Shown here piece after piece: positions 13,266 to 26,037 of a DNA stretch of 55,981 bases (within the stretch, counting starts at the first letter, position 1; every line of letters starts with the position of its first letter). Location: NCBI GenBank assembly GCA_920105805.1, contig CAKKTI010000029.1, positions 41,503 to 97,483 of the forward strand. Direction: 5' to 3'. Origin of the DNA: Condylostoma magnum. Lineage: Eukaryota > Ciliophora > Heterotrichea > Heterotrichida > Condylostomatidae. Position numbers and translations under genes: made by a program. The notes below the pieces were generated by a model that saw nothing but the letters and a program-made list of their open reading frames with translations, searched no databases and was not told where the DNA came from.

Positions 13266-16105
13266 TTATACACAACTAGAAAATAATGAATCTCTGCATG
13301 TATCTTCCTGATGTAAATCATTAATACTATGATGTGTATAGGAAGGGCTTACAGCTCTAAAAGTCTTTTTCAGCTTAGGACCTATAATAGACCTAAAAAT
13401 CTATTCCTCCGTTTCACTTTTTAATGTAAATAAAGCTTGATCTGCCTCGTATCTTATAACACAGCAGTTTGAATTCCTATTAGCATGCATTTGGGAAATG
13501 CTTTCTATATCTTATAACTATNNNNNNNNNNNNNNNNNNNNNNNNNNNNNNNNNNNNNNNNNNNNNNNNNNNNNNNNNNNNNNNNNNNNNNNNNNNNNNN
13601 NNNNNNNNNNNNNNNNNNNNNAATGTAAATAAAGCTTGATCTGCCTCGTATCTTATAACACAGCAGTTTGAATTCCTATTAGCATGCATTTGGGAAATGC
13701 TTTCTATATCTTATAACTATGACAGCATATAAAGGGCTTCTGCCTTTGAAATATTAGTATCCTGCTCTGCAATTTACCGTATATGGCTCACAGCCTATAT
13801 CTTATACAACTCATATATATTCTCGTACATATTTGCCAATGAGTCTGCTTTACGGTCATTAGAATTCTGAACAGCATTAACTCTGCTCACCTCCTTATTA
13901 TCCTGCAACTTTTACTTCAATGTCTCCTACTCCGCCCGTATCAAATACTTACAAACCGCTACATCCCCTTTTGCTAGCTACCTCGGTGTTTTACCCTCAG
14001 AGTTCCTTACAAAAACGCCTGATCCTCCCTTCATCAAGTAATGCACTGTTTTTAGATGTCCTGCATGTGAGGCCAGATGCAGAGCAGTTCACTCAAAGGA
14101 CCCTCCCTTTACATCAAACTCAAAAACTTCATTTTCCTTATCCACAAGTTTCCAATTCTTCCTCAATGCCCATCTTATAGCATCGCATTGCCCCCTCCTA
14201 GCTGCAATATGTATAGGTGCCCAGTCATCATTATTCTTTACATTTAGCTCAGCTCCACTTTTCACTAAAAAATTCGCTATAATCGCACTTTTTCGCTTAT
14301 TTTTCTCAAATATACCAAAAACTATATGCAGAGGAGTATTTCCCTCACAGTCTCTGCTTCTTACATCAGCTCCACTTTTTAGAAGCTGAGAAACTAGTCA
14401 AGGCTCTGCCCTATATGCAGCCATATGCAGTGCACTTCCCACGATGCTTCCACCTATGTTTGGGTCAGCTCCTGATTCTAACAAAATCCTCGCGGCTTGT
14501 ATATTGTCCTCCTTCAGGGCTAAAGCCATTGGTGAGTACCCGTCCTGATCTAGCACATTTATATCAATGCCTGCCTGCAAAAGACCTTGTATTACCCCAA
14601 TATCACCTTCCATCGATGCAAGGTGAAGAGCCGACCGTTTTAATTACCGGTTGAAGGTTGAGTAGTTTTCTCGGGAAAAGTGCTAAAGAAACTCTAATAA
14701 AGTCAGCTTTTTACGTTCTTTCAAGGATTTACAGAGAATGTTAAAACTGTTGATTATAGCTTCACCTATGTGTCCTTTAAGGATTCGGGGAAGAGGAGGT
14801 TTTGCATATCTGAATCACTCTAAACCAAATTCTTTTAGTTTAGTTATTCTGCTGAGGGTTATTGGAAGATCAGAGAACTCATTGTTATGTATATGAAGAC
14901 CTTTTAGTTGTTGTAAGTTTCCTATTTCTTTCGGAATTGACTGTATTCGGTTTTAGGAAAAGCTGAGGGTTCTTAGTTGCTTCATTTCTCATAAAGTTGT
15001 TGGTAGGATGTATAGTTGATTCTAACTCAATGTAAGAGCTTGCAGGCTCTTCATTTAGTTTATTTCTGTAGGAATAGCCCCAATATTATTCTTATCTGCT
15101 CGAAGCGTTTTTAGATTTTACAGCAACACTATCTGGGGAGGTAAGTACTCTATACTATTGTTTCTCAGGTCTAATGTGATTAAATGATTCAAAGATTCAA
15201 TACCAGTTTGAATTATAGTAGTAAGGTAGTTTTAGCGTAAATCTAATGTGAGTATAGAGTTTCTTAATTCTTAGATTAATCTCTTTGGTACGTGCTTGTA
15301 TCCCATTCCTTTTAGAGATAGCAACCCTTATGGTGTCAACTCACCAACTCTTTAATTAGAATCATCTTAGTTAGTAATGTTCATTTTATTTAAAATATTA
15401 AAATCGGGATTTCGATACAGATTTTACTCGCTTCATAAATTCTTGATTTCCTCCTTTTAACTTGTTTGCTTTGTTATATAAACCTTAACATTTTAAAGTT
15501 ATTTGCTTATTTTCTAACCTTATTAGATCTCTTTCCTTAAGCAAGTAATTAAGCTCTTGTTTAAACTTTCTTATTTTTCTCTCTTGCTTCTTTACATGCT
15601 GCTTTTGCTTGTTGTTTTTTGTAGTTAATCTTCTTAGGCTTTCTTATAAACGATAGTTATCATTATCGATTTCTTAGATGTCCTTTTAAAGCAATTATGC
15701 CTCTTTTACATTATTAACTCTCCCTTAGCCTAGTTTACTTGTTCCTAAGTTGATTTTCAGTGTTTCATTGTGTAGTTTTTCGTGATTTCTTTTGATAAAG
15801 GCTGATTAATGTATAAGACTTTTAATTTCACTTTTTAAATGTTCATTTATTTCAATTAGGGTCTTTTTTTCCTTGTTGAGTTGTTCTTATCGTTCGTGTA
15901 AGTATGACAGCCTTGATGTTGTTTTGTTTAGTGTCATAAAACTTCCTTGTATAGTAGAATAATCCGAATTGTTGTTTCTTTTTGAGAAATAGGATGAATT
16001 AGGTCTTCTATGGAACTTTTTAGCTGATGTTGATCTAACTGTAATTCTACTGTTATTTTAGCTTGGAACTCTTTTTTATAATCCACTAGTATTCACACTT
16101 TTCAT
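13266..16105 (-). CDS. Coiled-coil / LRR / ankyrin-repeat protein
   Basis: About 880 residues in order: a basic Ser/Asn-rich N-terminus; a coiled coil (about bases 15850-15500); 7-8 leucine-rich repeats of the LxxLxLxxNxL type (LITLDLRNNSIEYLPPQI, LQALTLSQNQLYILP, 15330-14870); then at least six ankyrin repeats (GADPNIGG..ALHMAA, EGNTPLHIVF, DDWAPIHIAARRG, 14660-13980); and a helical tail. Such proteins scaffold other proteins in cortex or cilium; the partner is unknown. The gene crosses a 100-N gap bounded by a 99-bp duplication. Once that is collapsed, the tail reads through without a break. In the coiled coil (~15500) the frame moves by one base, so a 16-nt intron or a base error lies there; total length modulo 3 agrees. 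Confidence 0.8.
13423..13521. repeat. 99-bp direct duplicate, left of scaffold gap
   Basis: Identical to 13622-13720 on the other side of the 100-N gap. It begins aatgtaaataaagc and ends cttataactat. Both copies encode the same residues of the ankyrin protein tail, so this is best read as an unmerged contig-end overlap rather than a biological repeat. Confidence 0.95.
13522..13621. other. Scaffold gap (100 N)
   Basis: Exactly 100 undetermined bases, a conventional placeholder length. The flanks are a perfect 99-bp duplication, so the true missing length is probably zero or negative. Confidence 0.98.
13622..13720. repeat. 99-bp direct duplicate, right of scaffold gap
   Basis: Second copy of the sequence at 13423-13521. 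Collapsing the two copies gives an uninterrupted ankyrin-protein frame. Confidence 0.95.
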
Positions 16106-16319
16106 ATTTATGATTTAAATAATTTAAGGAGCATAAATAGGTAGTAATTTAGATTTATTAGATTCATAGGTTATTAATACTGAATGCGGAGATAATGGTA
16201 AATATTATAGTATTTGATGTTAGATTACAATAAAATACAATTTTTGTATTGATTATGATTTATTTAAAACTAATATTTAAGAAACTTACAATTACCTAAT
16301 AATAATTACTAATCTAACC

Positions 16320-19300
16320 TTATAAATCTTCACAATTAAAAGTATCAAATACTTCTTAATATATATTGGCATTATTCTATTAATTATTCTCCTTATTTTT
16401 ATTTCTAACAATCTTTTAATAAAAGTCTCTTGTATTCTGAATCTTTGCAAATAAATCAACAGCTGTATTTTCTACTTAGAATTCTTTATATCTAGTATGA
16501 TCTTTAAATAAAGTAAAAATCTCATCTTATCCTTATCTAATAACTCCACCTTTTAAGTGATTTTTTATAAATAAGTCATCCTCATATCCATCTCTCACTC
16601 CTAGACTAAAATACTTTTTACAACAATTAATTTTCTGAGATAATATTTTAACCCCAGCTCCAATCATATGTCTACTCCAGTAGACTAGGAATCATGCATT
16701 AGCTAAAACCATTACAATAAATAAAATCATCTTGCTTTCATCATTTAATTATCCAGTCATGAAAAACAATCCGCAGTATATGGTAACAGAAGATACTAAT
16801 ATAGATTTCTCTTCCATCCGATTCAATTCATCAACCATGTACGGACAATTAGCATATTATATATGCAGGGATAATAATAAAACAATCATAGCTGCTAAGG
16901 CTTAAATTTAAACAGAAACAGGCGATAGAAAAACTGAAAAGCTAGTAAGGATAATCTTTCTGTATAAGATAATAAACTCCCAGTAGTAGTGCTTTTAATT
17001 ATACCCATTAAACAAAAAGCCGTATCTAAGTCTGTTTGTGATTTCTTATAGTTATCTTCTTTGTTTACTTAATAAAATTAGAAAGAGTGTAGGTATAGAA
17101 ATCCCCCATACTACAACACAAGGCAACGCTACAACTAATGAAAAAAACTTCTAATCTGTCTCAAAACATCTGATATTCAAATTTTCAACCAGCCACCACT
17201 CCCCTGAATCGATTTCTTCACAACTAAATGCAGAAAATCCGGTTTTTACTATATTAGGATGCGCTAAGAGTAAAACTATTATGATTGTTGCAACCATTTC
17301 TACTTTTAGGTAACTGTAGTTGTGGTAATAGATTGCTATAAGTATCCATACGATTATTATTACTGCCAGTAGCAGAATGGGCAGTAAGGATATTATAATC
17401 AATTTATAGAAGAAAATATCTTCACTATTTGCCCCTGTATCTTCCTCTATAAAGCAATCAACAGATACTATTTAATCTGTAGCTGCACCAGCTTATTCCT
17501 ATGCTGAAAATAAGTCCATTACATACTGAGGCCAATCTAGATTAAAGGAAGCTGTTAGTATTACTAGTTAAAGATAATTCATAAAGATTTTAAGGTAGAT
17601 GGAATGTAAAGCTTTTGGTTTGTAAGCGGACAGCAGTGAGGACCTAACTAAAATGCATACAACTATAGTAACTATTAGAAGTATTCCACTCAGTTTTAGG
17701 GAATTTAAATCTTTTTCTGGGCATTATGCACAAAGGTTTGGAGCATTTCTAGAGTACCCTTTATCACATGATTAGCAAAGATTCCCAGTATAACCTTACT
17801 CACAATCCCCTTGATGACTGGGATTTTCCTCATCGGGAGAACCAATGCATGAGCTTTCAATTTTGCAGCTATGAAACTCTTCTGAATTTTTGCTTGTTCT
17901 CCAATATCCTTCTTTTGGTACCATTATTCACGATCCATAGCAAATTGCACCATTAGGACAAGATTTGCATTAAGTGGCTCCTACTTCTAAGCTATAAGTG
18001 TTCTTTTCACATGTATAGCAAGCACCATTCGTAGTTATTATTTCTCCTTTTATACAACCTCTAAAATGTATGCTTATCAAGGCTGAATCAGAGTATTCCA
18101 TTACGCTACCACTTTGGCCTAGTACATTATTTGCCTCATTTGCATCGATAGCGTTAGATACTACACCTATTTATACATCAGAATCAGGTTTATAGGTGAT
18201 TGTGTAATTATTAAATGTATAAATTCCTTGTACAGCCATTGCCTAAGTTTATCCAGATATAACTACATCATGACTTCCATATAATCTTCCTTAACTCGAA
18301 TCATCAGTTTTAACGATATTATTATAGCTATCAAGAACAGCGACTCTTAGATTTAATTTATCTTAAGTCTATCCACTTGCAATACCATCCAAAGAATAAA
18401 TTTAGTTTTGTAATCTTCTACTTCAATTCTGTATTATTTTATTATTATCATCTACTACAGCTAATTTAGCAGGAAAAGAAGCGACTTCAGGGGCATAATC
18501 AGCTATGTTTTTATCAAATTTATTATTCTCTATAGTAGGCATTTTATCCAGCCATGCAATAGCCCCTCCACTATGAGTTGCAGTATTTTCATTAAATGTG
18601 CAGTCTTATATCTTGAAAGTAACTTCATCGAGGCTTTTACTATTCAAATTTATACCACCTCCTTTTCCACTATCTTATCCCGTTGCCTTATTAAGCTCAA
18701 AAGTAGTATTAACAATGTCTATTGAAATATTATCAGTATATATGCCTCCTCCATTCAATGCTTCGTTCTTTTTAAATGTACAGTCGCTTATAATAAATTG
18801 CTTACTTTGGGAAAATAACGATTGGTATAGATATATTGCACCTCCATTATTTTCTGATTTACATTCTTCAAAATGTGTGCTTTATATACTGAATTCTTCA
18901 CAATCGTTGCATCATATAGCACCTCCAGATTAACCAGTATTTTATTGGAAACTAGTACCAGTTAGAAATATAGATGATGTGCCTGCGTAAATCGATCTAT
19001 TTGTTATTGAGGTAAAATAACTGTTTTCTATTTAGATCATTGTATCAGTAGAACTAATTACTCCTCCATAATCTGATAAACAATTCTTAAAAGTAGAACC
19101 TTTTATTGTTAGAGTACTCTTACATGATGATTGAATAGCTCCTCCTTTTAATTCAGACTATAGACTATCAAAATTGCTATTTATTATCTCGATATCACTT
19201 TAGATTACTGTAATAGCACCTCCGAATGTTTAGGCGCTACCTTTACTAAAACTACTATTATTTATGGTAACCTTACTGTCTATTGCAATAAAAATAAAAG

Positions 19301-22300
19301 CACCGTAATTTCCATCTTGATCGCTGAAAGTTGAATTAGTTATTTCGATTTCTGATGATATGCCTTAAATACCAGGTGAAGTTTAATTTGCAGTGTTGTC
19401 GTAAATTTAACAATTTTCCATTCTAAATTTTGAATATATGGATTGGATTAATCCAGATTTGCCACTGCTATTTCCATAGAATTAGGAATTTTTGATAATA
19501 TTATCTATATTATACAAATTGTTAAAATATAATGCAGAGCCAAGTCCTTTTGTTGAATTATTATAAAATTTGGTTTATTCAATGTAAACAATTGTATCAT
19601 CTATAGCTCAAACTCCTCCACCTTGTAACTCAGCCCAATTACTAAATATTTCGCATCCTACCAAAATCAAAGTGGATAATTTTGATATAACAACTGCTCC
19701 TCCAATTTTTCCAGATACATTATTGTAAATATGAGTATTTGTTAAGCTAATATAAGTCATTTGATCTGCAAAAATTGCTCCTGCATATGAACCTCCATTA
19801 TTATAGATTTTTGATTCTTAATCAGTTCAATTACTCCATGAAAACTTAAAAGCAGCTCCTTCATTATATTTAATAACACAATTCTCAGTAAAAATAGTAA
19901 CATTTTATGAGGCACTTCCGCAAGATATTGTTCCTTCATTGCAAATGTTATATTCAAAAGTAGAATCTTTTATTATTGTTCTAGATAATCAATTTTCATA
20001 TTCATTAAAAGTACTACTAAATATAGCTCCTCCTTCCTCTTCACATACATTTTTAATAAATTCGCACTTTTCAATACTTAGCACTCCTTGTTCAAATTAT
20101 ATAAAAATTGCTCCACCTATATCTGCTTTATTTTAGATGAATTATGTATTTTATATCAGTGAGGAATCAGTTAATGATTCAGTCATAATTTAAATTGCTC
20201 CTCCCTGTGATTCAGAACTATTATCATAAAATTAGCTTTAATTTACTTAAATGTTTGTTTTTTCAGTACCTTTTACCAAAATAGCTGAATTTATATAGCT
20301 TGAAAAGCTAGAATTAGATACACTTATAACGTAATCTTGGCCTGTTTCAATCTATGAATCATAATAAATAGAATTTTACTCAGATTAGTTATCACTTTCT
20401 TCTGCATCAAATTCTGAATCTTCAATTGAAATTTGTTATACATTATAAACATAAATGTCATTAATTCAGGCACCAGAATTACCAAAAAAATAGCATTCAG
20501 TAATTAAAGCATCAGCATCTGAAGTGTAAACATTAAAGTAAAATACTCCACTATCAAATAAGGATTAGTTATTGCTAAATATGCTACTCTATACTTAAAA
20601 TTCAAAGCTTTCAGTGTTTTTAGATTCAAACATTATTAAACCCGAAATATAGGTTTCCTGTAGTGTACTACTTTTATTTTGAATACTATTAAAAGTTGAA
20701 TTAGCAATCTGAACATAACTACATTCGTTAAAGGAAATATTGAAATATCCATTCTTTAAAGCATCAAATTCAAATTCCGTTATTTCTATACTGTCTAACG
20801 TTATTCTTCCAATGGTATCTTCGAATAAAATACCTCCTTAAAGTGTACTAAGTGAAAATCTATTTATGGTTGAAGGTAATGGTTGTCCATATATATAGCT
20901 GTTTTAATCGCTAATAAATGCCTAAATTACACTTTATATTAGAGGATTAGCAAATGAAAACTCTAAATTAGAGAATTTACAGTCTGTTAGTTCTAAATTT
21001 TGAATTTTTTTGAAGAATAAATAATTAGATGCATTGACTTTTTCAACTATTATGGCACTTAGATTATACTGCAGCTAGTTGTATTATAGCTTCATTCTCT
21101 AACCGTTTTGTAATTCCGTCATTTACTCACGATCCACAAATCAAGATTCATCATAATTCTCCCCTTACATTAGAGTAATTAAACTGCTATTCGATCCTCC
21201 AAAATTACTAATGAACTTACAATTATATATGATCATATTTTATGGAATTGATTAAGATTTAAAGTACATAAAAATGCTTGTTAAACCATAATTATTTTAC
21301 AAGTCAACGTTTTGAATTGTAACATGATAAATATTCCAGTATTTATTTTCTCCATTTTCCTCTATATTAGGGAATTGATAGTTTTGATAGATATATAAAA
21401 AGCCTTAATAGATATTATCCTTAACTTCTATATTCGTCAGAGAAATTTAAAGATAATTTTAGCAGACTAAGATATAAGAATCATGATTCTCAGAGTCAGA
21501 TTACAAATTGTAGTAGCTTTAGTTTTTTTCAAATAAAACATCATCTATTTCTACATATTCTATATTATTTGCGAATAAAAAGCCGTTAAATTTGTTATTT
21601 GAACTTTCCGATATATTAAAGCCGTCATTTAGATACTTAACAGATCCTCCACTTCATATTATGTATCCACTAACTGATTAAAGAGAAGAAGCATTTATAA
21701 CGAAGTGATCTTCATGTACTTTTATCTTATAGAAGTCTGTATTAATCATTTCCAATTTAGGATTTGAAGCCAGCTCTATAATACTTTTTAGGTCATATCG
21801 AAAGTTTCTAATTTCCACATTTTCCAATTAAAGTGTTCCATTTTCTATGTAAAAGAGGGAAAAGGTGTTAAATACCGAGCACTATGAAAAATATTAGTCA
21901 CTGTTAAGCGGATTGTCTAGATCATCTGTTACCTGGTTACTTCCTTTTGTTTTTGTTGTAGGACAATAAGAGCAGAGATCCTTAAACTGATTAGTACATG
22001 TTGCTGGATCTATGTTAGCCAATCCATCGATTATAACATCTTAGAACTTTATTATCTATTGAACTAGTATTGCTTAACTTAATCCATTTCACTTTATTGT
22101 AGGCCTTTGATTATCTCCAGTACATTCACTAAAACTCTGATTTTCCTGATGTTTTATTCCAATAACCTAAACCTACTGTCCATTGATATTCTTGAAATAA
22201 AATATCCAATGATTAAGGGATTCCCCGTATTAATAATTATAAAAGTCTCCATTCTATTCAAGATAAGTCATAACATGATCGCCACAATACAGATAAATCT

Positions 22301-23675
22301 TAGTATAAGCCCATACAATACTCTCAATAGCCCTTTTCAGACTTTAATAAGGCTTATCTGCAGTCCCGTCTTACTCCAAAGCTACATCTTGCTTACTGGT
22401 AACAAACATCTCATAAAAACTATCCTCACTTGATTCATCTGATAAGAAGCAAACTTGGTTGGATACTGGATCACTAGGACTAATGTAATTAAAATCTATA
22501 TTCATTTCAGTATTAACATTTATCTCTTCAAATCCAATGGGACACTCAGCTAAACATTTATTAACGTGCATCTTATAACCTTAATCACAGGCAAAGCAGA
22601 TTTACTTATCATGATTGCAAAACTTGCAATTTTCCTCACAACCAGAAATAGAGCCACATAATCCCATAGAATTGCCACACTCTGCAATATTACAATCACT
22701 CTAGCATACATTACTTCCCATTTTTACTTTAGTACAATTACTTTCTAAACATTCATCGTAGTTATAATAAGATGCCAGATTATTAGTCAACTTGTAAGTC
22801 AAGGCTCTTATACGTAACCCCATGTTATTACACTCTCCTTATCCTTCAATATATCCAAAATTACAGTACTACCCTAAACATTCAGCTTTACAGGAGTTTA
22901 TATCGGTGTATAAACAGTCTTATGAGCAATACAAATCCTCACAATTTCCATTATCATAATTACAGTCGGGATTATTACACTCCTAATCACATTAATCATT
23001 ATTTTCCATATCAAACGTACAGCTCAACGAGCACCTGCAAGCCACTTAATCACATTGCGAATTTTTACACCCATCATAACAATTTTCTGAGTCCTACAAA
23101 AAGTCTAAGTGGCAAAGGTGATCCGAATCACAAAAATCTGCACTTGTACATGCTTAGTTATCCCAAAAGCACGCCGATGTATAGCAATTTGACTGACATG
23201 TTTCATCTTTTGACATTTCCTCAGTGCATCCTTAGGCGCATCATGTCGATTAATTATATCCATTCTAAAAATAGCATCGTGAGTTAAAGCACTCAGCATG
23301 TTATTCACTTCTGTCCTGTAAGCTTTCTATATCGCAGCCTTCAGAGCAGTAGAATTGATCTCCACCGTCATGACCACATACAGGCTGCTGGCATTTGGCG
23401 TTATCTTCATTGTTTGCAAGGTTTGATAAGTCGCATCCGAAGTTTAAGCAATTTGCGACGCAGTCTGAAGTACTAAAATCCCAGGTAAGTTCACCTGCAT
23501 CGTTGTAGGAGGAAGTAGCCCCGTCGAAAGAGCAGGGAACTGTCATGCAGGCATTGTCACAGATTGTATCACCTCGCTGAATAAAAATTACCCAAGATTC
23601 TGGACAGATATCAGGATTGCATGGAACTAGAAACGTTGTTGATTATACTATGAGTAATAGGTAACCTAATCACAT
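16320..23675 (-). CDS. Giant right-handed beta-helix multi-pass surface protein
   Basis: A 2451-residue frame, an exact multiple of 3. It starts MWLGYLLLIVQ, a signal peptide whose second codon is TGA (Trp). Residues ~20-360 are Cys-rich with LNR/Notch-like spacing. About 600-1750 is a long parallel beta-helix with many degenerate turns marked by GGAI, GGAIF and NNGG between short N/S/T strands, typical of pectin-lyase-fold surface proteins. Around 1900-1990 is another Cys-rich segment (CKSCPNGAICYG). From ~1990 to 2360 there are about 7-8 hydrophobic helices, then a short Asn-rich tail ending NCEDL-TAA. Ciliates and other protists carry large families of such proteins; adhesion or cell-surface sensing is inferred. 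The exact stop is uncertain. Confidence 0.85.
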
Positions 23676-24583
23676 TTTTTATTTAGTATTCAAGTAATAG
23701 GGAATTATTTAAAGGATGTATTATAAGGTAGTAAGTTAATTGAGGAATGTATTAATATAATAGGGAGTTTTTGTAATAGAATGCTAGATAATCTTTGTTA
23801 TTTAAAATGGTATTTTACTTATTATGAAATCGAATATTGACAGAACTTTTTTAATGTATGCAGGATTTAAAGTATATCATGGAGCTTTTAAACTTTGCAA
23901 AGGTCATTTTATCTTGTTTGACATTTTATTTGAGTAAAGCGATTAATCTCTTATAATACAGGTAAGTATTAGCTACATGAAGTCTAAATATTAGGAGGTA
24001 AGTTAAAAATACTCCCAATTAAAGAATATAAACTTGAATGACAAATGTAGTAAACTAGACCTCATGGATCAATCGTTTATAGTTTTAATAAACTGATTAT
24101 TTCAAATTATTTTCTAATTTTGTTAAAAATATGCAATTCTATTATCATCTGATATGTATTTGCAAAGCTCCTTGATACTTATTAAGACGCATAGCACAAT
24201 ATAAGCATTGACTAAATGTACATAGAGGTTTGAAATGTGATATTACTCGATTACATAGAGAATAAAAGTAATTAATGATATAGCTTGCGCTTTTAATAGA
24301 ATACATATCAGTTAAGAAATTAATGATCCTGGAGTGGTGAATAAGTGTATCACAATAGAATAACATTAAAATTCCCAATTAAGACCTATATAAAAGACTT
24401 TATTCAACAATTACAGTAATATTTTCAATAATAAAGATTCTCTAAATATTGCATATACAGCTTTTCTCTGTATTTTCAAAGCATTACTAATAACATATCA
24501 ACTTTATCTTCAATTTCCCTATTTATAATCTGATAAATTCTGTTTTTAAAGCTTTATAAGCCTAAAATAATTTTCTGATTAAA
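23676..24583. other. AT-rich intergenic region, no supported gene
   Basis: 908 bp between two divergent starts. One plus-strand stretch (ATG 23823, MKSNIDRTFLMYAGF onward, ~90 codons) and one minus-strand stretch (24378-24145) stay open and look mildly protein-like. Neither has a domain or good end context, and open frames are common when no codon is reliably a stop. I see no tRNA or repeat. Confidence 0.5.
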
Positions 24584-26032
24584 ATGGTTAACCACAGCCG
24601 AGTAGATAACTATAATGTAATACAAAAATTAGGAACAGGAGGAACTTGCAAAGTAAAGCAAGTAGTCGACACAAACAGTGGAATTCACTATGCAATAAAA
24701 ATAATGAAAGTAGATAATCCAAGAACAAAGGATTACTTTTTACAATTTATAAGAAACGAGGCACAAGCTTACTCAAGGGTCAGTCACCCTAATGTAATAA
24801 ACATAATACATGCTAACGAGAATGGAATATACTACAAAAAGAACGGATGAACCTATGATTGCATGTACATTGTAATGGAACTGTGCTCTAATGGTAATTT
24901 ATTTGATGTCATCTTTTACACTGGGAAAATAAGTGAAGACTTTGCAAGAGGGATATTTCATTAAATAATTGCAGGATTAGAAGCATGTCATAACTCTGGA
25001 TTTGCCCACAGGGATATAAAACCCCAAAACATACTTTTTGACGATAAGTTTACAGTAAAAATAGCTGATCTGGGATTTGCAATTGATTTATAGGGGTAAG
25101 ATGGCTCCGGGTAGCTTTATAGCTACAAAGGCACGGAGGTATTTATGGCTCCTGAAATCATATCTTTAATTCCCTACGATGGCTAAAAGATTGATATATT
25201 CTCATTAGGAATAGTGCTGTTTATAATCTTATCACAGAATCCTCCTTTCTTACATGCTAATCAGTATGATTAATTGTTCTCACTATTTACTAGTAATTTA
25301 AATCAATTTTGGAGAATGCATGAGAGAAAGTAGGGATAGGGGCATTATAGCTAGCATTTTAAGGAGTTAATAAATGGAATGCTATGCTCGAATCCCTAGA
25401 TGCGGTTTACAATTGGATAAATAAAACAGCATATTTGGTATACCTTGCCACCTGCTGATCCAATGCTGTTGTATGCTGAGCTGATTGTAAGGAGAAATGA
25501 ATTGATATAAGCTGCAGAGGAGTAGCGGTAGTAGAGGCAGTAAGTGCAGCAAGAAAACTGTATTTCTTACGTTAACGGTAGATATTATAGAGGAGTTAGC
25601 TCATTTAGCATATCATCTTCTTTATCTCAGTCACTAGAAGAAAACATTCAATAGTAGCCTTTAAAATACAAGGAATTCAATCACCAGGTCAATCAAGTTT
25701 TAACGGGTTGTTCTACCAGGGAAATTTATCAAATAATGCTGCATTTTCTCGATACAAGAGGCTGTGATATCTCAAATAACGAAGGTATTGTTATTGCTAA
25801 GTACATAACTGATATAGGAGACTTAGACTTCTAAGTAAAACTATATAACTCAGTGAATCAGTTATTACTTATATAGTTTACGCTATTAGATGGTTAAATT
25901 TTTGAGCTAATCAAACTCATCAACTAGTTAGCCTCAATACTGAACCAAATCTCATCTCCAGACGAAAACTAGTTAAATAACAAAATCTTCTATAAAACCA
26001 TTGATGAATTATACAACTTTTCATATACATAA
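24584..26032 (+). CDS. CAMK/SNF1-like Ser/Thr protein kinase
   Basis: 482 residues. The kinase domain starts at residue ~9: a variant glycine loop LGTGGTCKV (16-24), AIKIMKV lysine, HRDIKPQN at ~142-149, DLGFA (DLG instead of DFG), and activation segment YKGTEVFMAPEI. IDIFSLGIVLFIILSQNPPF is typical of CAMK-group kinases. Trp in KNGWTYD is TGA. The C-terminal ~190 residues are Gln-rich and then helical (FKNREIY-type content), without a named domain. Threonine replaces the first glycine-loop aromatic, which is unusual but fits active ciliate kinases. It ends in tandem TAA-TAA (26030-26035). The giant gene's ATG is 5 nt after the first TAA. Confidence 0.85.
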
Positions 26033-26037
26033 TAAAT

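Noticed and set aside
13423-13720. A real 99-bp tandem duplication
   Set aside because: The copies are perfectly identical and abut a 100-N placeholder; collapsing them repairs the protein frame, so an assembly overlap explains it.
22922-23287. 121-residue plus-strand ORF
   Set aside because: Antisense shadow of the Cys-rich N-terminal part of the beta-helix gene; rich in His/Asn/Tyr as expected of such shadows.
23676-24583. Small genes in the AT-rich interval (23823 plus and 24378 minus)
   Set aside because: No domain, no end context and no conservation evidence; open frames are expected by chance when no codon is a reliable stop.
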